From Lachnospiraceae bacterium (lineage in GTDB: Bacteria > Bacillota > Clostridia > Lachnospirales > Lachnospiraceae), in assembly GCA_017442865.1 (NCBI GenBank), contig JAFRXK010000074.1, positions 62,001 through 126,000 on the forward strand: a stretch of 64,000 nucleotides of DNA, read 5' to 3'. The stretch's first letter is position 1; each line of letters opens with the position of its first letter. Shown in pieces: positions 1 through 7,306 of this stretch. The notes beneath the pieces are model-generated. The model was not told the DNA's origin. It saw only the letters and a list, made by a program, of their open reading frames with translations, and ran no database searches. Made by a program: the position numbers and the translations under genes.

Positions 1-142
1 TTTCCCTTGTGCCGCCGAATCTTGAGGCAGGCGGAAGTATCAGGTCAAAATCAGTACCGGTTGTCCTAAGCACACCATCTCTGAAGGCATTAAGCATAAA
101 CCGCCTTGTTTCGTCCGGCTTTAGTCTGTGCTGTGTAATTAA
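1..142 (-). pseudogene. HsdR C-terminal fragment (type I restriction endonuclease R subunit)
   Basis: A minus-strand frame is open from 142 to the left edge and is closed upstream by TAG at 143-145. It reads FMLNAFRDGVLRTTGTDF and then LILPPASRFGG. The pattern A-F-x-x-G-x-x-x-T-x-G-T followed by LPPxSRF is what I know from the extreme C-terminus of type I restriction R subunits. No start codon with a ribosome binding site precedes it, and the DNA just upstream shows no restriction-subunit sequence. I therefore read it as the remnant of a larger gene whose last codons continue off the window. The alternative is a fragment of some other large protein. The assignment rests on motif memory, not on a search. 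Confidence 0.55.
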
Positions 143-453
143 CTAACAGACCTATTGTTGAATTGTCTACTTCGCCTTAATCTGATATGTGCCATGCTAT
201 TCGTCCTGTATCTGAAGGGTTAAATCTCTTCATTTATACTTTAAGTCACGATATAGCAAGAATCTCAAGAAATCATAAAATACAATTTAATTCTTCTATT
301 TGTGAAACATTTTGTTTCGTAATTTCATTAAATCGCTTTCAAAATACGTATAAAATACGTTGTTATATTTTTATTTACATTTTTATTCTTTACTATTAAT
401 TGTTATATTTAAATATCAATCAAGCTCATTTTTCAATATTATATCAATAAACA
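143..453. other. AT-rich stretch without a supported gene
   Basis: This 311-base stretch lies between the HsdR scrap and the end of the next gene. It is increasingly AT-rich toward 450. A 70-codon plus-strand frame (187-399) has no ribosome binding site and a composition typical of random AT-rich DNA. I see no clear hairpin or promoter here. Confidence 0.5.
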
Positions 454-1248
454 TTACTCAGGAAAGACTGGAACCAGTTGATATATCGCTTTTCCAGAAC
501 CATCTTCATTATCTTCATATAGTATTTTATTTATTTTAATATATATGTAATCAGATAATGTTTTACCTTGAATATCCTGGCAATTAACTTTTAAAAACAA
601 TAATGGGTTGTTATTTCCATCCATATATCCTTGTTGAATTGCTTTTTCTATTAAACAAACATATTGTTGAGGAATATATAATGAATATGGATTATCATCT
701 GTTTTCATATACATTAATGACGTCGGAATTTCCTTGTTAATTTGAACAAAACCATTGCCGTATGTAAACACATCACTTTGCTCTCCTATAATACAGAACT
801 CGTCGTTTTTTTGATTGCATGACAACAAATAATCATTAAGGCGTTTTGTATTATTTTCATCCCACATAAACACTACATTTTTAGCAGTTCCATTTCCAAT
901 ATTAACAACAGAATAGTTCACTGTAGATGAGTTTTTTATTGACACTGGTATACCATTTTCATCCCATTCAAATTGTATCTGTACTGTATTCATAACTATT
1001 GAAGGTCTATACATTGTATCTCGTTCAACCTTCATTTCATGTACGGTATAAAAGACACCAACCACTGAAAAAAAAGTAAGCAAAGCTATTATACTATTTA
1101 TTACATCAGCAATTTGAATTTTGTTTAATTGTTTATTTCCATTAATATTATTTGTTTGCTTTTGCTCATTTTGTCGCTGTGAATTTACTTCCTTAGTTTC
1201 TTTTTCCTTATTACCTTTTTTATTTTTGTCTCTTTTACTTTTGCTCAT
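454..1248 (-). CDS. hypothetical single-pass membrane protein
   Basis: I do not recognise the family. The start at 1248 (MSKSKRDKNKKG) is chosen because GGAGG lies at 1258-1262, ten bases upstream; an ATG further out at 1275 has no such site. The product is about 264 residues. It has a very basic, low-complexity N-terminus (Lys/Asn/Gln-rich, about 45 residues), one hydrophobic helix at roughly residues 45-70 (ADVINSIIALLTFFSVVGVF), and a C-terminal domain of about 190 residues rich in beta-type sequence. The layout suggests a cytoplasmic basic tail and either an extracytoplasmic or a second cytoplasmic domain. It sits alone among defence-type remnants. AT content is higher than in the core genes further right, which fits accessory DNA. 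Confidence 0.75.
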   Translation of the reverse strand: MSKSKRDKNKKGNKEKETKEVNSQRQNEQKQTNNINGNKQLNKIQIADVINSIIALLTFFSVVGVFYTVHEMKVERDTMYRPSIVMNTVQIQFEWDENGIPVSIKNSSTVNYSVVNIGNGTAKNVVFMWDENNTKRLNDYLLSCNQKNDEFCIIGEQSDVFTYGNGFVQINKEIPTSLMYMKTDDNPYSLYIPQQYVCLIEKAIQQGYMDGNNNPLLFLKVNCQDIQGKTLSDYIYIKINKILYEDNEDGSGKAIYQLVPVFPE

Positions 1249-1420
1249 TACACATAACCTCCATGACACAATCAATGTATTTCTTATTAATGTAATAAAA
1301 ACAATTCATCTATAGCTTCAATAGCACAATACAAAATTTAAATATCGCTATACAAAAATTTATCCCTAAATAAAGCTATACAAACGCTTTCTATATTTAC
1401 AAATAATATCCAAGATAAAA

Positions 1421-2014
1421 TCATGCCAACACCTCCACATACTTCATAACCTCATCACGAACACCAAGCTTTTGCGCGTATTCAATCAGTCTTGACAAAT
1501 TCTTCTCCATATGCGACATATATTCTTTAATTGCCGTTTGAAAAAGCTGCACATCATATTTCTTCCTGTCCTTAATTAAATCGCAGATACATCTCTCCAT
1601 ATCGTATACATGCACCATGTTTCCGCTGCTTGAAGGGCGTTCGCAAATGCCAAGCTCATAAATATGCTCCCGCGCATAATGCACTTCTTTTGATTGCACC
1701 TTGATATGCGATGCATTATAACCTGTCGGAACCGTAAAACAAATCTTAGAATATTCTCTGTCCGTTAATCCGTGCAGATACAATGCAGTCTCGCCCGAGT
1801 ACACAATCAATCTGCTTCGCTTCTGCAAAATAAAAAGCTCATCCGGCCACACATCCTCTAAAATGTATATGCCATGCGCCGCCTTCTCCATCTTGTGCTC
1901 TCTTGCGTATTTTAAAATATATGGTTTTGTAAATCCTGCCTCAACAGCCTCCGCAGTAATCAAATAGCCATTCTCATCTTCAATAATTTTATCAAGCAAA
2001 TCAATCTCTTTCAT
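1421..2014 (-). CDS. orphan AbiEi-type antitoxin / transcriptional regulator
   Basis: This 197-residue protein resembles type IV AbiEi antitoxins. It has an N-terminal winged-helix region (about residues 1-50, with G-Y-L-I-T and H-G-I-Y-I-L), then the typical SGETALYLHGLTDR stretch near residue 75, a VPTGY strand, and D-x-E-R-C-I-C-D-L-I followed by the C-terminal helices that end AbiEi proteins. AbiEi proteins repress their own promoter and neutralise the nucleotidyltransferase AbiEii. No AbiEii-like gene follows: the next gene downstream encodes an unrelated membrane protein, so this is an orphan. A second, complete AbiE pair lies at 8573-10067. The start has GAAAGGAG about ten bases upstream, and the promoter region carries a long inverted repeat. 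Confidence 0.75.
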   Translation of the reverse strand: MKEIDLLDKIIEDENGYLITAEAVEAGFTKPYILKYAREHKMEKAAHGIYILEDVWPDELFILQKRSRLIVYSGETALYLHGLTDREYSKICFTVPTGYNASHIKVQSKEVHYAREHIYELGICERPSSSGNMVHVYDMERCICDLIKDRKKYDVQLFQTAIKEYMSHMEKNLSRLIEYAQKLGVRDEVMKYVEVLA

Positions 2015-2030
2015 AACGGCAGTCTCCTTT

Positions 2031-2092
2031 CTTTACTTTTACTCTTATATTATATTATTTTTAAGAGTGAAAGTAAAGTATTCTTTTACTCT
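2031..2092 (-). promoter_or_regulatory. promoter-operator of the orphan AbiEi gene
   Basis: Arms at 2031-2047 and 2062-2078 form a 17-base inverted repeat with one mismatch. A third half-site, CTTTTACTCT, lies at 2083-2092 and repeats 2036-2045. The 14-base loop is pure A/T and contains TATAAT on the minus strand (2049-2054). The upstream arm covers the matching -35 position (TTTACT), so a protein bound here would block the promoter. AbiEi proteins are known to bind inverted repeats in their own promoters, so autoregulation is the natural reading. Confidence 0.7.
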
Positions 2093-2096
2093 GTCT

Positions 2097-2534
2097 CTAC
2101 TCCATCCACTGTACAAACGCAGTCTTATCAGTGCTGTTGTACCCCGCATTCCTGTAGAAATTCAGCGTGCTTTCATTCTTTGAGCCGGTCAGGAGCATCA
2201 TTTTATAGCAGTTGTTCTGTCTGGCAATCTGCCTTGCATAGTTTAAGCATTCCGTCGCATAGCCCCTCTTGCGGTAGTCTGCGTGCGTCACGACATTTTC
2301 AACAAATGCGTAAGGGCGGACATTTCTTGTGAGATTCGGTATAATCACGCACACGCAGGACGCCACAATCCTGCCGTCAATCTCACACACAATCAGGTGG
2401 TGGTTCGCATCGTTTATGATGGTGTTCCATGTGCTGCGCAAATGTTCTGAATCCTCCGGCACACTTGTCTCGTGCAGGTACAAATACAAGTTTAAAATTT
2501 CGTCTAAATCATTTTTGTTTGCTTCTCTAATCAT
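2097..2534 (-). CDS. GNAT family N-acetyltransferase
   Basis: This 145-residue protein is full length for a single GNAT domain. Motif A is visible as VVTHADYRKRGYATECLNYA, with the R-K-R-G-Y-A pyrophosphate-binding loop for acetyl-CoA. Motif B follows as the C-terminal STLNFYRNAGY stretch. Such enzymes move acetyl from acetyl-CoA to an amine; the substrate cannot be told from sequence. GGAG lies about nine bases upstream of the ATG. It lies next to the AbiEi operator but has its own upstream region, so it is probably transcribed separately. The acetyltransferase assignment is solid, the substrate is unknown. Confidence 0.85.
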   Translation of the reverse strand: MIREANKNDLDEILNLYLYLHETSVPEDSEHLRSTWNTIINDANHHLIVCEIDGRIVASCVCVIIPNLTRNVRPYAFVENVVTHADYRKRGYATECLNYARQIARQNNCYKMMLLTGSKNESTLNFYRNAGYNSTDKTAFVQWME

Positions 2535-2874
2535 ATTTTCACGCTCCGTATTCTCTTAACCGCCCCGGCGCCTGCCGAAAGCTTCTCATAAATGGGGAAT
2601 CGTCCTCCCCAGAAAATATACTTCTTCCCCACCTATAGCGGGGAACAATCATTTTCAAGTATACTATAAATATATAATAACTCATTATTTCTGTAAACTT
2701 AAACCTCTGGGAATATCTACGCTGCGTAGGTGGAATATCCGGTGAATCTGTTATAATATAAATGCATGAAGTGATTTGATTAAGATTTGCTTACAGGAAG
2801 CTTTTCGCAAAATAACATTTTGCCTGTGGCAGTCTGAAAAACACCGCCAAAACGGCGGCGAAACGGAGGTTATC
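2535..2874. promoter_or_regulatory. divergent intergenic region with hairpins and a -10 box
   Basis: This region separates the minus-strand GNAT gene from the plus-strand HTH regulator. Two GGGGA/TCCCC-type hairpins lie at about 2593-2612 and 2626-2645. A CTACG...CGTAG hairpin lies at 2717-2729, flanked by GGAATATC-type repeats. TATAAT at 2752-2757 is a plausible -10 for the plus-strand regulator, though the matching -35 is weak. A reading frame open from 2776 to 2874 lacks a ribosome binding site, so I treat it as leader. Confidence 0.45.
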
Positions 2875-3471
2875 ATGAATCAATATGTTACCGGCGCAGT
2901 TATAAGGCAGCTGCGCATTAAAAATCAATTAACGCAAGGCGAGCTTGCCGAAAAACTAAATGTTTCGGACAAGGCCATTTCCAAATGGGAGACCGCAAAG
3001 GGCTACCCCGACATTGCGCTGCTGGAGCCAATCGCGAAAGCGTTCGGTATTTCCATCACTGAACTGATTTCGGGAAATGCAGTCACCAATATGAACGTTT
3101 CCGCAAATATGCTGCGCTCGCAGTTTTATGTCTGCCCGGTGTGTGGAAATGTGCTTCACAGCACGGGCGAGGCGGTCATCACCTGCCACGGCGTGCAGCT
3201 TTTGCCTGAGAAGGCGGAGCAGCCGGACGAGCGCCACAGCATAAGCATTACTCGAATTGAAGATGAATATTATGTGCAGCTTGCCCACCAAATGACCAAA
3301 ACACACTATATTTCGTTTATCGCCGCACTCTCACCAAACGCTGTCCAGCTTATAAAACTGTATCCTGAAAGCCCGGCAGAATGCCGCCTGAAAATCAGAG
3401 GCGTGAAAAAAATCTATTTCTACTGCAACCGTGACGGACTGTTTAGCGTGAACGCCAAAGACCTTTTATAA
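2875..3471 (+). CDS. HTH (XRE) regulator fused to a desulfoferrodoxin/superoxide-reductase-like domain
   Basis: The start is the ATG at 2875, with GGAGG at 2865-2869; the product is 198 residues. Residues 8-62 form an XRE helix-turn-helix (IRQLRIKNQLTQGELAEKL then SDKAISKWETAKGYPD). Residues 87-105 look like a desulforedoxin site: C87-x-x-C90, then C104-H105 where the family normally has Cys-Cys. Residues 121-190 follow superoxide reductase: H121 (ERHSI), H138-x5-H144 in AHQMTKTHYISFI, and C184-N-R-D187 in YFYCNRDGLF. Superoxide reductase binds its iron through four His and one Cys, and the last His in CNxH is Asp here. I infer a redox- or iron-sensing transcription factor, not an enzyme. The cytoplasm is the likely site. 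A hairpin terminator follows the stop directly. Confidence 0.85.
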   Translation: MNQYVTGAVIRQLRIKNQLTQGELAEKLNVSDKAISKWETAKGYPDIALLEPIAKAFGISITELISGNAVTNMNVSANMLRSQFYVCPVCGNVLHSTGEAVITCHGVQLLPEKAEQPDERHSISITRIEDEYYVQLAHQMTKTHYISFIAALSPNAVQLIKLYPESPAECRLKIRGVKKIYFYCNRDGLFSVNAKDLL

Positions 3472-3479
3472 TATAAACA

Positions 3480-3505
3480 GGGCTGCCGAAGGCAGCCCGA
3501 ACTTT
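3480..3505 (+). terminator. hairpin after the HTH-desulfoferrodoxin gene
   Basis: A perfect stem, GGGCTGCCGAAGGCAGCCC at 3480-3498, follows the stop codon by eight bases and is trailed by GAACTTT. The same 19-base hairpin recurs three times at 4487-4593 and once in variant form at 4441. Confidence 0.6.
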
Positions 3506-3530
3506 ATCACGCACATAAATCCTCAAATTT

Positions 3531-3649
3531 ACGAGGACTTATGCCTTTTCTATCCCATTTTTAATATCCACGCGGTGGCTTATGACTTTTCTAGCTCATT
3601 TTTTATCCATGCAGTGGCTTATGACTTTTCCAGCTCATTTTAATAATCC
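3531..3649 (-). repeat. three tandem 39-41 bp units over the 3' end of a GNAT gene
   Basis: Units lie at 3531-3569, 3570-3608 and 3609-3649. Each contains a CTTATG-(A/C)CTTTTC core followed by CATTTT and ends in ATCC. The third unit includes the last codons and stop of the adjacent minus-strand gene, so the two outer units look like duplicated and drifting copies of that gene's tail and the DNA just beyond it. Confidence 0.75.
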
Positions 3650-4386
3650 AAAATCTCATAGGCTGCGTATTCGTGGCTGAAATTATATCCAAGCTTTTTT
3701 GATAATGCCAGTGACCATCTATTCTGCGCGTCCCAGCCCGGATACCAGCCCCGCTTCAGGCATTCCAGAATCAGCTTCGCACCGCACGCATACGCCAGAC
3801 CCTTTCTGCGCATATCCTCTCTGGTATCAATTTCAATCTCAATTCCGTCAAGGTATCTGCTGTAGGACGACGCACCCGCCACCACCTCACCATCCTTTAG
3901 AACGACGGCACCAAGTCCAAGCCTCTTATAAGCCTCATAGTCCTCATATTGCGACACAAGGTCATTTGCCCATGCATTTTCCTTGCAAGAAGTAAATTCC
4001 GCTTCCTCAAGCATTTTAAGCTCATATCCTGCCGGCAGGGTCTTTACAGCCTGTTCAAGCCTTTGCACATCAAAAACGTCCTTCTCCTTTTTGGTTGCAT
4101 ATCTTGTAACCTTTTTTGCTCTTTTACCGTAGCAATTTTCAATAAGCCTGCCCCACTCCTCATTTTGCGGAACCATGATAATGAAATTCTGCCTGCAGCT
4201 TTGCGGCTTAAATCTCACCATCTCCTCATCCGGCTCTCCCGCAAAAAAAGCAAAATCGCCCAGTATAGCCATCGCTGCATCCAGCTTTGCATTCGCGAAA
4301 ACCTCTCCCATCACTCCCTGCAAACAGGACCAAATGATTGTCTCATCCCAGTTTTCAAATAATTTATTAATCTTATCGTTTGTCAT
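3640..4386 (-). CDS. GNAT family acetyltransferase (two-part, GNAT_acetyltran type)
   Basis: The start at 4386 (MTNDKINKLFENWD) follows GGAGG by four to five bases; the product is 248 residues. The N-terminal half (to about residue 125) is a non-catalytic GNAT-like domain. The C-terminal half has the acetyl-CoA fold: GLGAVVLKDGEVVAGASSYS, then EIEIDTREDMRRKGLAYACG with the R-R-K-G-L-A loop, then WDAQNRWSLALSKKLGY. This two-domain layout is common in Firmicutes GNATs with unknown substrates. A tandem array of hairpins lies upstream (4441-4593) and would insulate it from the methyltransferase gene. Its 3' end is part of a tandem repeat. Confidence 0.8.
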   Translation of the reverse strand: MTNDKINKLFENWDETIIWSCLQGVMGEVFANAKLDAAMAILGDFAFFAGEPDEEMVRFKPQSCRQNFIIMVPQNEEWGRLIENCYGKRAKKVTRYATKKEKDVFDVQRLEQAVKTLPAGYELKMLEEAEFTSCKENAWANDLVSQYEDYEAYKRLGLGAVVLKDGEVVAGASSYSRYLDGIEIEIDTREDMRRKGLAYACGAKLILECLKRGWYPGWDAQNRWSLALSKKLGYNFSHEYAAYEILDY

Positions 4387-4440
4387 ATATCCTCCAAAAT
4401 CAGTCACTGCAAAAGCATAAATTAAAACTCATTGTAAACA

Positions 4441-4593
4441 GGACTGCCTTCGGCAGTCCAAATATTATCGTAATTATATATGCACAGGGCTGCCGAAGGC
4501 AGCCCAAACTTTATCATTGTATACATCATGGGGCTGCCGAAGGCAGCCCAGACTTTATCATTGTATACATCATGGGGCTGCCGAAGGCAGCCC
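4441..4593 (-). repeat. tandem array of 19-bp hairpins (44-bp period)
   Basis: Three copies of GGGCTGCCGAAGGCAGCCC lie at 4487-4505, 4531-4549 and 4575-4593, exactly 44 bases apart. A compensated variant, GGACTGCCTTCGGCAGTCC, lies at 4441-4459. The 25-base linkers (CTTTATCATTGTATACATCATG) are nearly identical between the last copies. The array starts directly after the stop of the methyltransferase gene (4598). It probably acts as stacked transcription-termination or mRNA-end hairpins, multiplied by tandem duplication. Confidence 0.85.
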
Positions 4594-4597
4594 GAAT

Positions 4598-5455
4598 CTA
4601 TTTTTGTGCAACTATGAGGTATCTGTGAATAGTGCCTTCGACAAAGCCTTTCTCATCTATTATTTCCTGCATTTTTAAAAGTGCGTCAAAACATTTGTCC
4701 ACAGAAAATCCCGGGAACTCCCACACAATGATGCGGGCGAACCACACAAATGCGCCGACATCAAAAAAGCGTATCGGTCTGTAGCATTCCTCCGCTCTTA
4801 TGATTTTAAAGCCCTCAGCCTCAAAATGTTTTTTATGAGTTGCCAAATTCAAGCCCGGGAACGGTACCGGCACATCCGGCAAAACCATTTTCACGAGGTC
4901 TCTGTCATTGTCCTCGCCAACCTGCTGCGTGATAAACATTCCGTCAGGCTTTAACAGCCTGTAAAGCTCCCCAGGATTAAAGCTTCCGTGCCTGTTGATA
5001 ACCAAATCAAATGCCCCGTCCTCAAACGGCACGCTTGAAGCGTCATCACACTCCCTAAAATCAATGCCAAGCGGCAGCAGCGTCTGTCTGCACAGCGTGA
5101 CATTCGGCGGATACCCTTCCGTAGCCGCAGTGTTTTCAAACGGATGCTTTAGCGACAGCAAAAACTCGCCGCCGCCTGTGTCATAATCCAGAAGCTTCAT
5201 ATCATCTGTGCGGTACTCATCAATTATCGTCCTGTAGTCCCACGGCAAATCCTGCTCTTCCTTGTATCTGCCATTAAGGTGCGAGAAATCCCAGCCGTGT
5301 ATGTGTGCAATGCTCTCCTCGGCCTCCCACTCTCTTCTCAACGCCTTGATTCTGTCCGTATTCATTTCTGCTTTATTTGGTGCATTCTTTTTAATCTGCG
5401 CATCAGTTTTTACGTTTATTTTATTTTCATTTATGTTTGTTTTCTTTTCTTTCAT
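4598..5455 (-). CDS. class I SAM-dependent methyltransferase
   Basis: The product has 285 residues. The SAM-binding motif I appears as MKLLDYDTGGGEFLLSL near residue 88. The acidic end of strand 2 follows as the TEGYPPN region, then DASSVPFEDGAFDLVINRHG (motif IV region) and LYRLLKPDGMFITQQVG, the usual post-motif strand. The first 30 residues are Lys/Asn-rich and probably disordered. AAGGAG stands five bases upstream of the ATG. Such enzymes methylate small molecules or macromolecules; nothing here fixes the substrate. It resembles the many orphan methyltransferases of Lachnospiraceae. The gene ends against a tandem hairpin array. Confidence 0.85.
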   Translation of the reverse strand: MKEKKTNINENKINVKTDAQIKKNAPNKAEMNTDRIKALRREWEAEESIAHIHGWDFSHLNGRYKEEQDLPWDYRTIIDEYRTDDMKLLDYDTGGGEFLLSLKHPFENTAATEGYPPNVTLCRQTLLPLGIDFRECDDASSVPFEDGAFDLVINRHGSFNPGELYRLLKPDGMFITQQVGEDNDRDLVKMVLPDVPVPFPGLNLATHKKHFEAEGFKIIRAEECYRPIRFFDVGAFVWFARIIVWEFPGFSVDKCFDALLKMQEIIDEKGFVEGTIHRYLIVAQK

Positions 5456-5479
5456 GTCTGCTCCTTTTCAAATTAAATT

Positions 5480-5637
5480 CAAGACTCGCTCGCAAGTCTT
5501 GCTGCTCACCACTTAGCACATGCGTGCTTGAAGTGGGAGTCATCTCACATCTAATCTTTCGAAACGGTGCAGCCTGCGACAGCAAATATACTGCAATTAA
5601 CCTCGATACAGCCTGCTGCCTGCATTAAACTGCACCG
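5480..5637 (-). other. structured intergenic region, possible small RNA or transposon end
   Basis: Three strong stem-loops lie within 158 bases between two minus-strand genes. CAAGACT...AGTCTTG closes 5480-5501. A longer stem at 5509-5536 pairs CCACTT with AAGTGG and continues with AGCAC/GTGCT. An 8-base pair CGGTGCAG/CTGCACCG at 5565-5572 and 5630-5637 encloses about 57 bases. No U-rich tract follows, so simple termination does not explain it. It could be a non-coding RNA, a regulatory leader, or a relic of an IS200/IS605-like end; no transposase is present. Confidence 0.4.
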
Positions 5638-5704
5638 AGTAAATAATTCGTGTTCTCATACCTTGTCTCCACCTCATGTTAATATTTCATTAGATTCCTT
5701 CTCA

Positions 5705-6397
5705 CTAATCCTTCGCCAACACATCCGCCAGGTCCAAAAGCGAGCGAATCACATAATCCGGCTTAACGTCAGATTCATCTTCTGCAAATGTACCTTTCCT
5801 ATCCAGCAGCACAGCCCTCATTCCAACACTCTTCGGCCCGCACACATCATCAACTAAGCTGTCGCCCACGAACAGACACTCACCAGCCCTCCAACCGTTT
5901 GCACTCAAAATCTTTTCATAAAACAATGGATTCGGCTTGTACACCTTCATATCCTCTGACGTAAATATTTTAGCAAAACGCAAATCATTCAGCTCCAAAT
6001 AATACATCAGCGAATCATTGTCTGTGGTCGAGCCTATAACATATTCAATTTCCTTGTCGTCAAGCATTTTTAACGCCGCCTTCACGTCATCATACAAACG
6101 CCTGTCGCCAAACAGTGAATCAATCATAGGCTTCACTTCCACGCCCGCATCCGCAGCAATTCCATAATCCGCAAATGTCTGTGCAAGACTCAACCTAAAC
6201 AAGGTCTTTTCATCCGCAAAGCCTGTCAAACATGACTCATTCATCAAAACCTTCTTTTGCCTCTTCCAGTCAGCATAAAAGCTCTTTGCGTCAACATTTG
6301 AATTTACATTGAAAAGTATTTGTTTTACAGCATTAATTGAGCCTGTCCCCGTGTCAATCAGCGTGCCAAAGCAGTCAAAAATAATGTGGTTAATCAT
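5705..6397 (-). CDS. HAD-superfamily hydrolase
   Basis: I take the start at 6397 (MINHIIFDCFGTLID) because the nucleophile motif then sits at the N-terminus as is usual. The ribosome binding site is weak, and an in-frame ATG at 6436 is possible. The product is about 230 residues. Motif I is D-C-F-G-T-L: the first Asp is present, and the second position is Phe as in haloacid-dehalogenase-type members (usual form D-A-Y-G-T-L). Motif II is VIGSTTDN, the motif III Lys lies in YKPNPLFYEKIL, and motif IV is LFVGDSLVDDVCG. A small helical cap lies between motifs I and II. It probably hydrolyses a phosphoester or a haloacid; the substrate is unknown. Confidence 0.8.
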   Translation of the reverse strand: MINHIIFDCFGTLIDTGTGSINAVKQILFNVNSNVDAKSFYADWKRQKKVLMNESCLTGFADEKTLFRLSLAQTFADYGIAADAGVEVKPMIDSLFGDRRLYDDVKAALKMLDDKEIEYVIGSTTDNDSLMYYLELNDLRFAKIFTSEDMKVYKPNPLFYEKILSANGWRAGECLFVGDSLVDDVCGPKSVGMRAVLLDRKGTFAEDESDVKPDYVIRSLLDLADVLAKD

Positions 6398-6522
6398 AAT
6401 TGGTTCTCTTTTCAACATTTTAATGCTTCGCAGCATATTCTGCAGGAAGCAATATATATTCTATCTTACTACGTATATATTATAATACAACTGATTTTGT
6501 ATATAAAAGCTGACAGCGGATT

Positions 6523-7122
6523 TTATTTCCCACACTCTATCAACACCGCCCTGCATGGAGCACCGTCTGCTCCGCCAAGATTAATCGGTGCGGCATTTAA
6601 AAAATACACTCCTTCTTGAACCTCTGCCAGTCTGATTCCCTCAAGCAGTACAACATCTGCTCCCAGAAGAATCAGATGTACCTCTTTAGGCGCATTTTCC
6701 GGTCCGACAGTCTGAGATTCATTTCCGAGCAGCAAGATTTTCTCACTGGCAAATATTTCTGCCGCCTCTTTTGTGACAACCGCCTTGCCCTTTATCAGTA
6801 TTCTTTTCGCCGCCCTGCTGTCACAACTTCTCGCAATAGCGATTATCTCTTTCGCGTCCTGTGCCGTAATACTGCCGGTCCGCTCCGAAACATACGCATA
6901 TCCTATAAAGCTGTCCAGCAAAATCTTATCAACAGTCTTTCCATTATCATAAAAATGATACGGCGCGTCTACATGGGTACCATTGTGCGCACACATGCTG
7001 AACTCAGTAAGATTGCACACCTCGCCGTTGCTTATTTTCATTATTTGATTCCTTTGAGGCTTTGGATCTCCCGGAAAAACATCACACCCGAAAACCTCCT
7101 GAGAAATATCATACAATTTCAT
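6523..7122 (-). CDS. cyclase family / kynurenine formamidase-like metal hydrolase
   Basis: The start at 7122 (MKLYDISQEV) follows AAAGGAG by about twelve bases; the product is 199 residues. The family signature H-N-G-T-H-V-D-A-P-Y-H-F is intact and supplies the metal-binding His and Asp residues. The family's second motif appears as VLLEGIRLAEVQEG. Members of this family (PF04199) hydrolyse amides or lactone-like substrates, for example N-formylkynurenine. No other tryptophan-catabolic gene lies nearby, so I do not name a substrate. The product is probably cytoplasmic, having no signal peptide. Confidence 0.85.
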   Translation of the reverse strand: MKLYDISQEVFGCDVFPGDPKPQRNQIMKISNGEVCNLTEFSMCAHNGTHVDAPYHFYDNGKTVDKILLDSFIGYAYVSERTGSITAQDAKEIIAIARSCDSRAAKRILIKGKAVVTKEAAEIFASEKILLLGNESQTVGPENAPKEVHLILLGADVVLLEGIRLAEVQEGVYFLNAAPINLGGADGAPCRAVLIECGK

Positions 7123-7244
7123 AATATATCTTTTCTCCTTTATCATTCTAAATTCAGCAAATGACTTTAGCTAGGCTGCATTTTAGCCCGGCTGGCACCA
7201 ATTTATCTTTTGAAACAAACACATTTTTGCTATTCCATCGCCCC

Positions 7245-7277
7245 TTAATGCAGCGGCGGCAGTCCGTGAATATTATA
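7245..7277 (-). repeat. decayed duplicate of the DUF218 gene's last codons
   Basis: On the minus strand, 7277-7245 reads Tyr-Asn-Ile-His-Gly-Leu-Pro-Pro-Leu-His-stop. The neighbouring lipoprotein gene ends (7307) with Tyr-Asp-Ile-His-Gly-Leu-Pro-Pro-Leu-His-stop. The two copies are 62 bases apart, differ at about six positions, and are not in frame with each other. Confidence 0.75.
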
Positions 7278-7306
7278 ACATCTGCCGCCATACCGCCGGC
7301 TCCTGA

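Noticed and set aside
187..399. 70-codon plus-strand frame left of the first gene
   Set aside because: No ribosome binding site and a composition expected from AT-rich non-coding DNA.
4441..4593. Regular repeats with equal spacing that could suggest a CRISPR array
   Set aside because: The unit is itself a hairpin, the spacers are near-identical to each other, and no cas gene is present.
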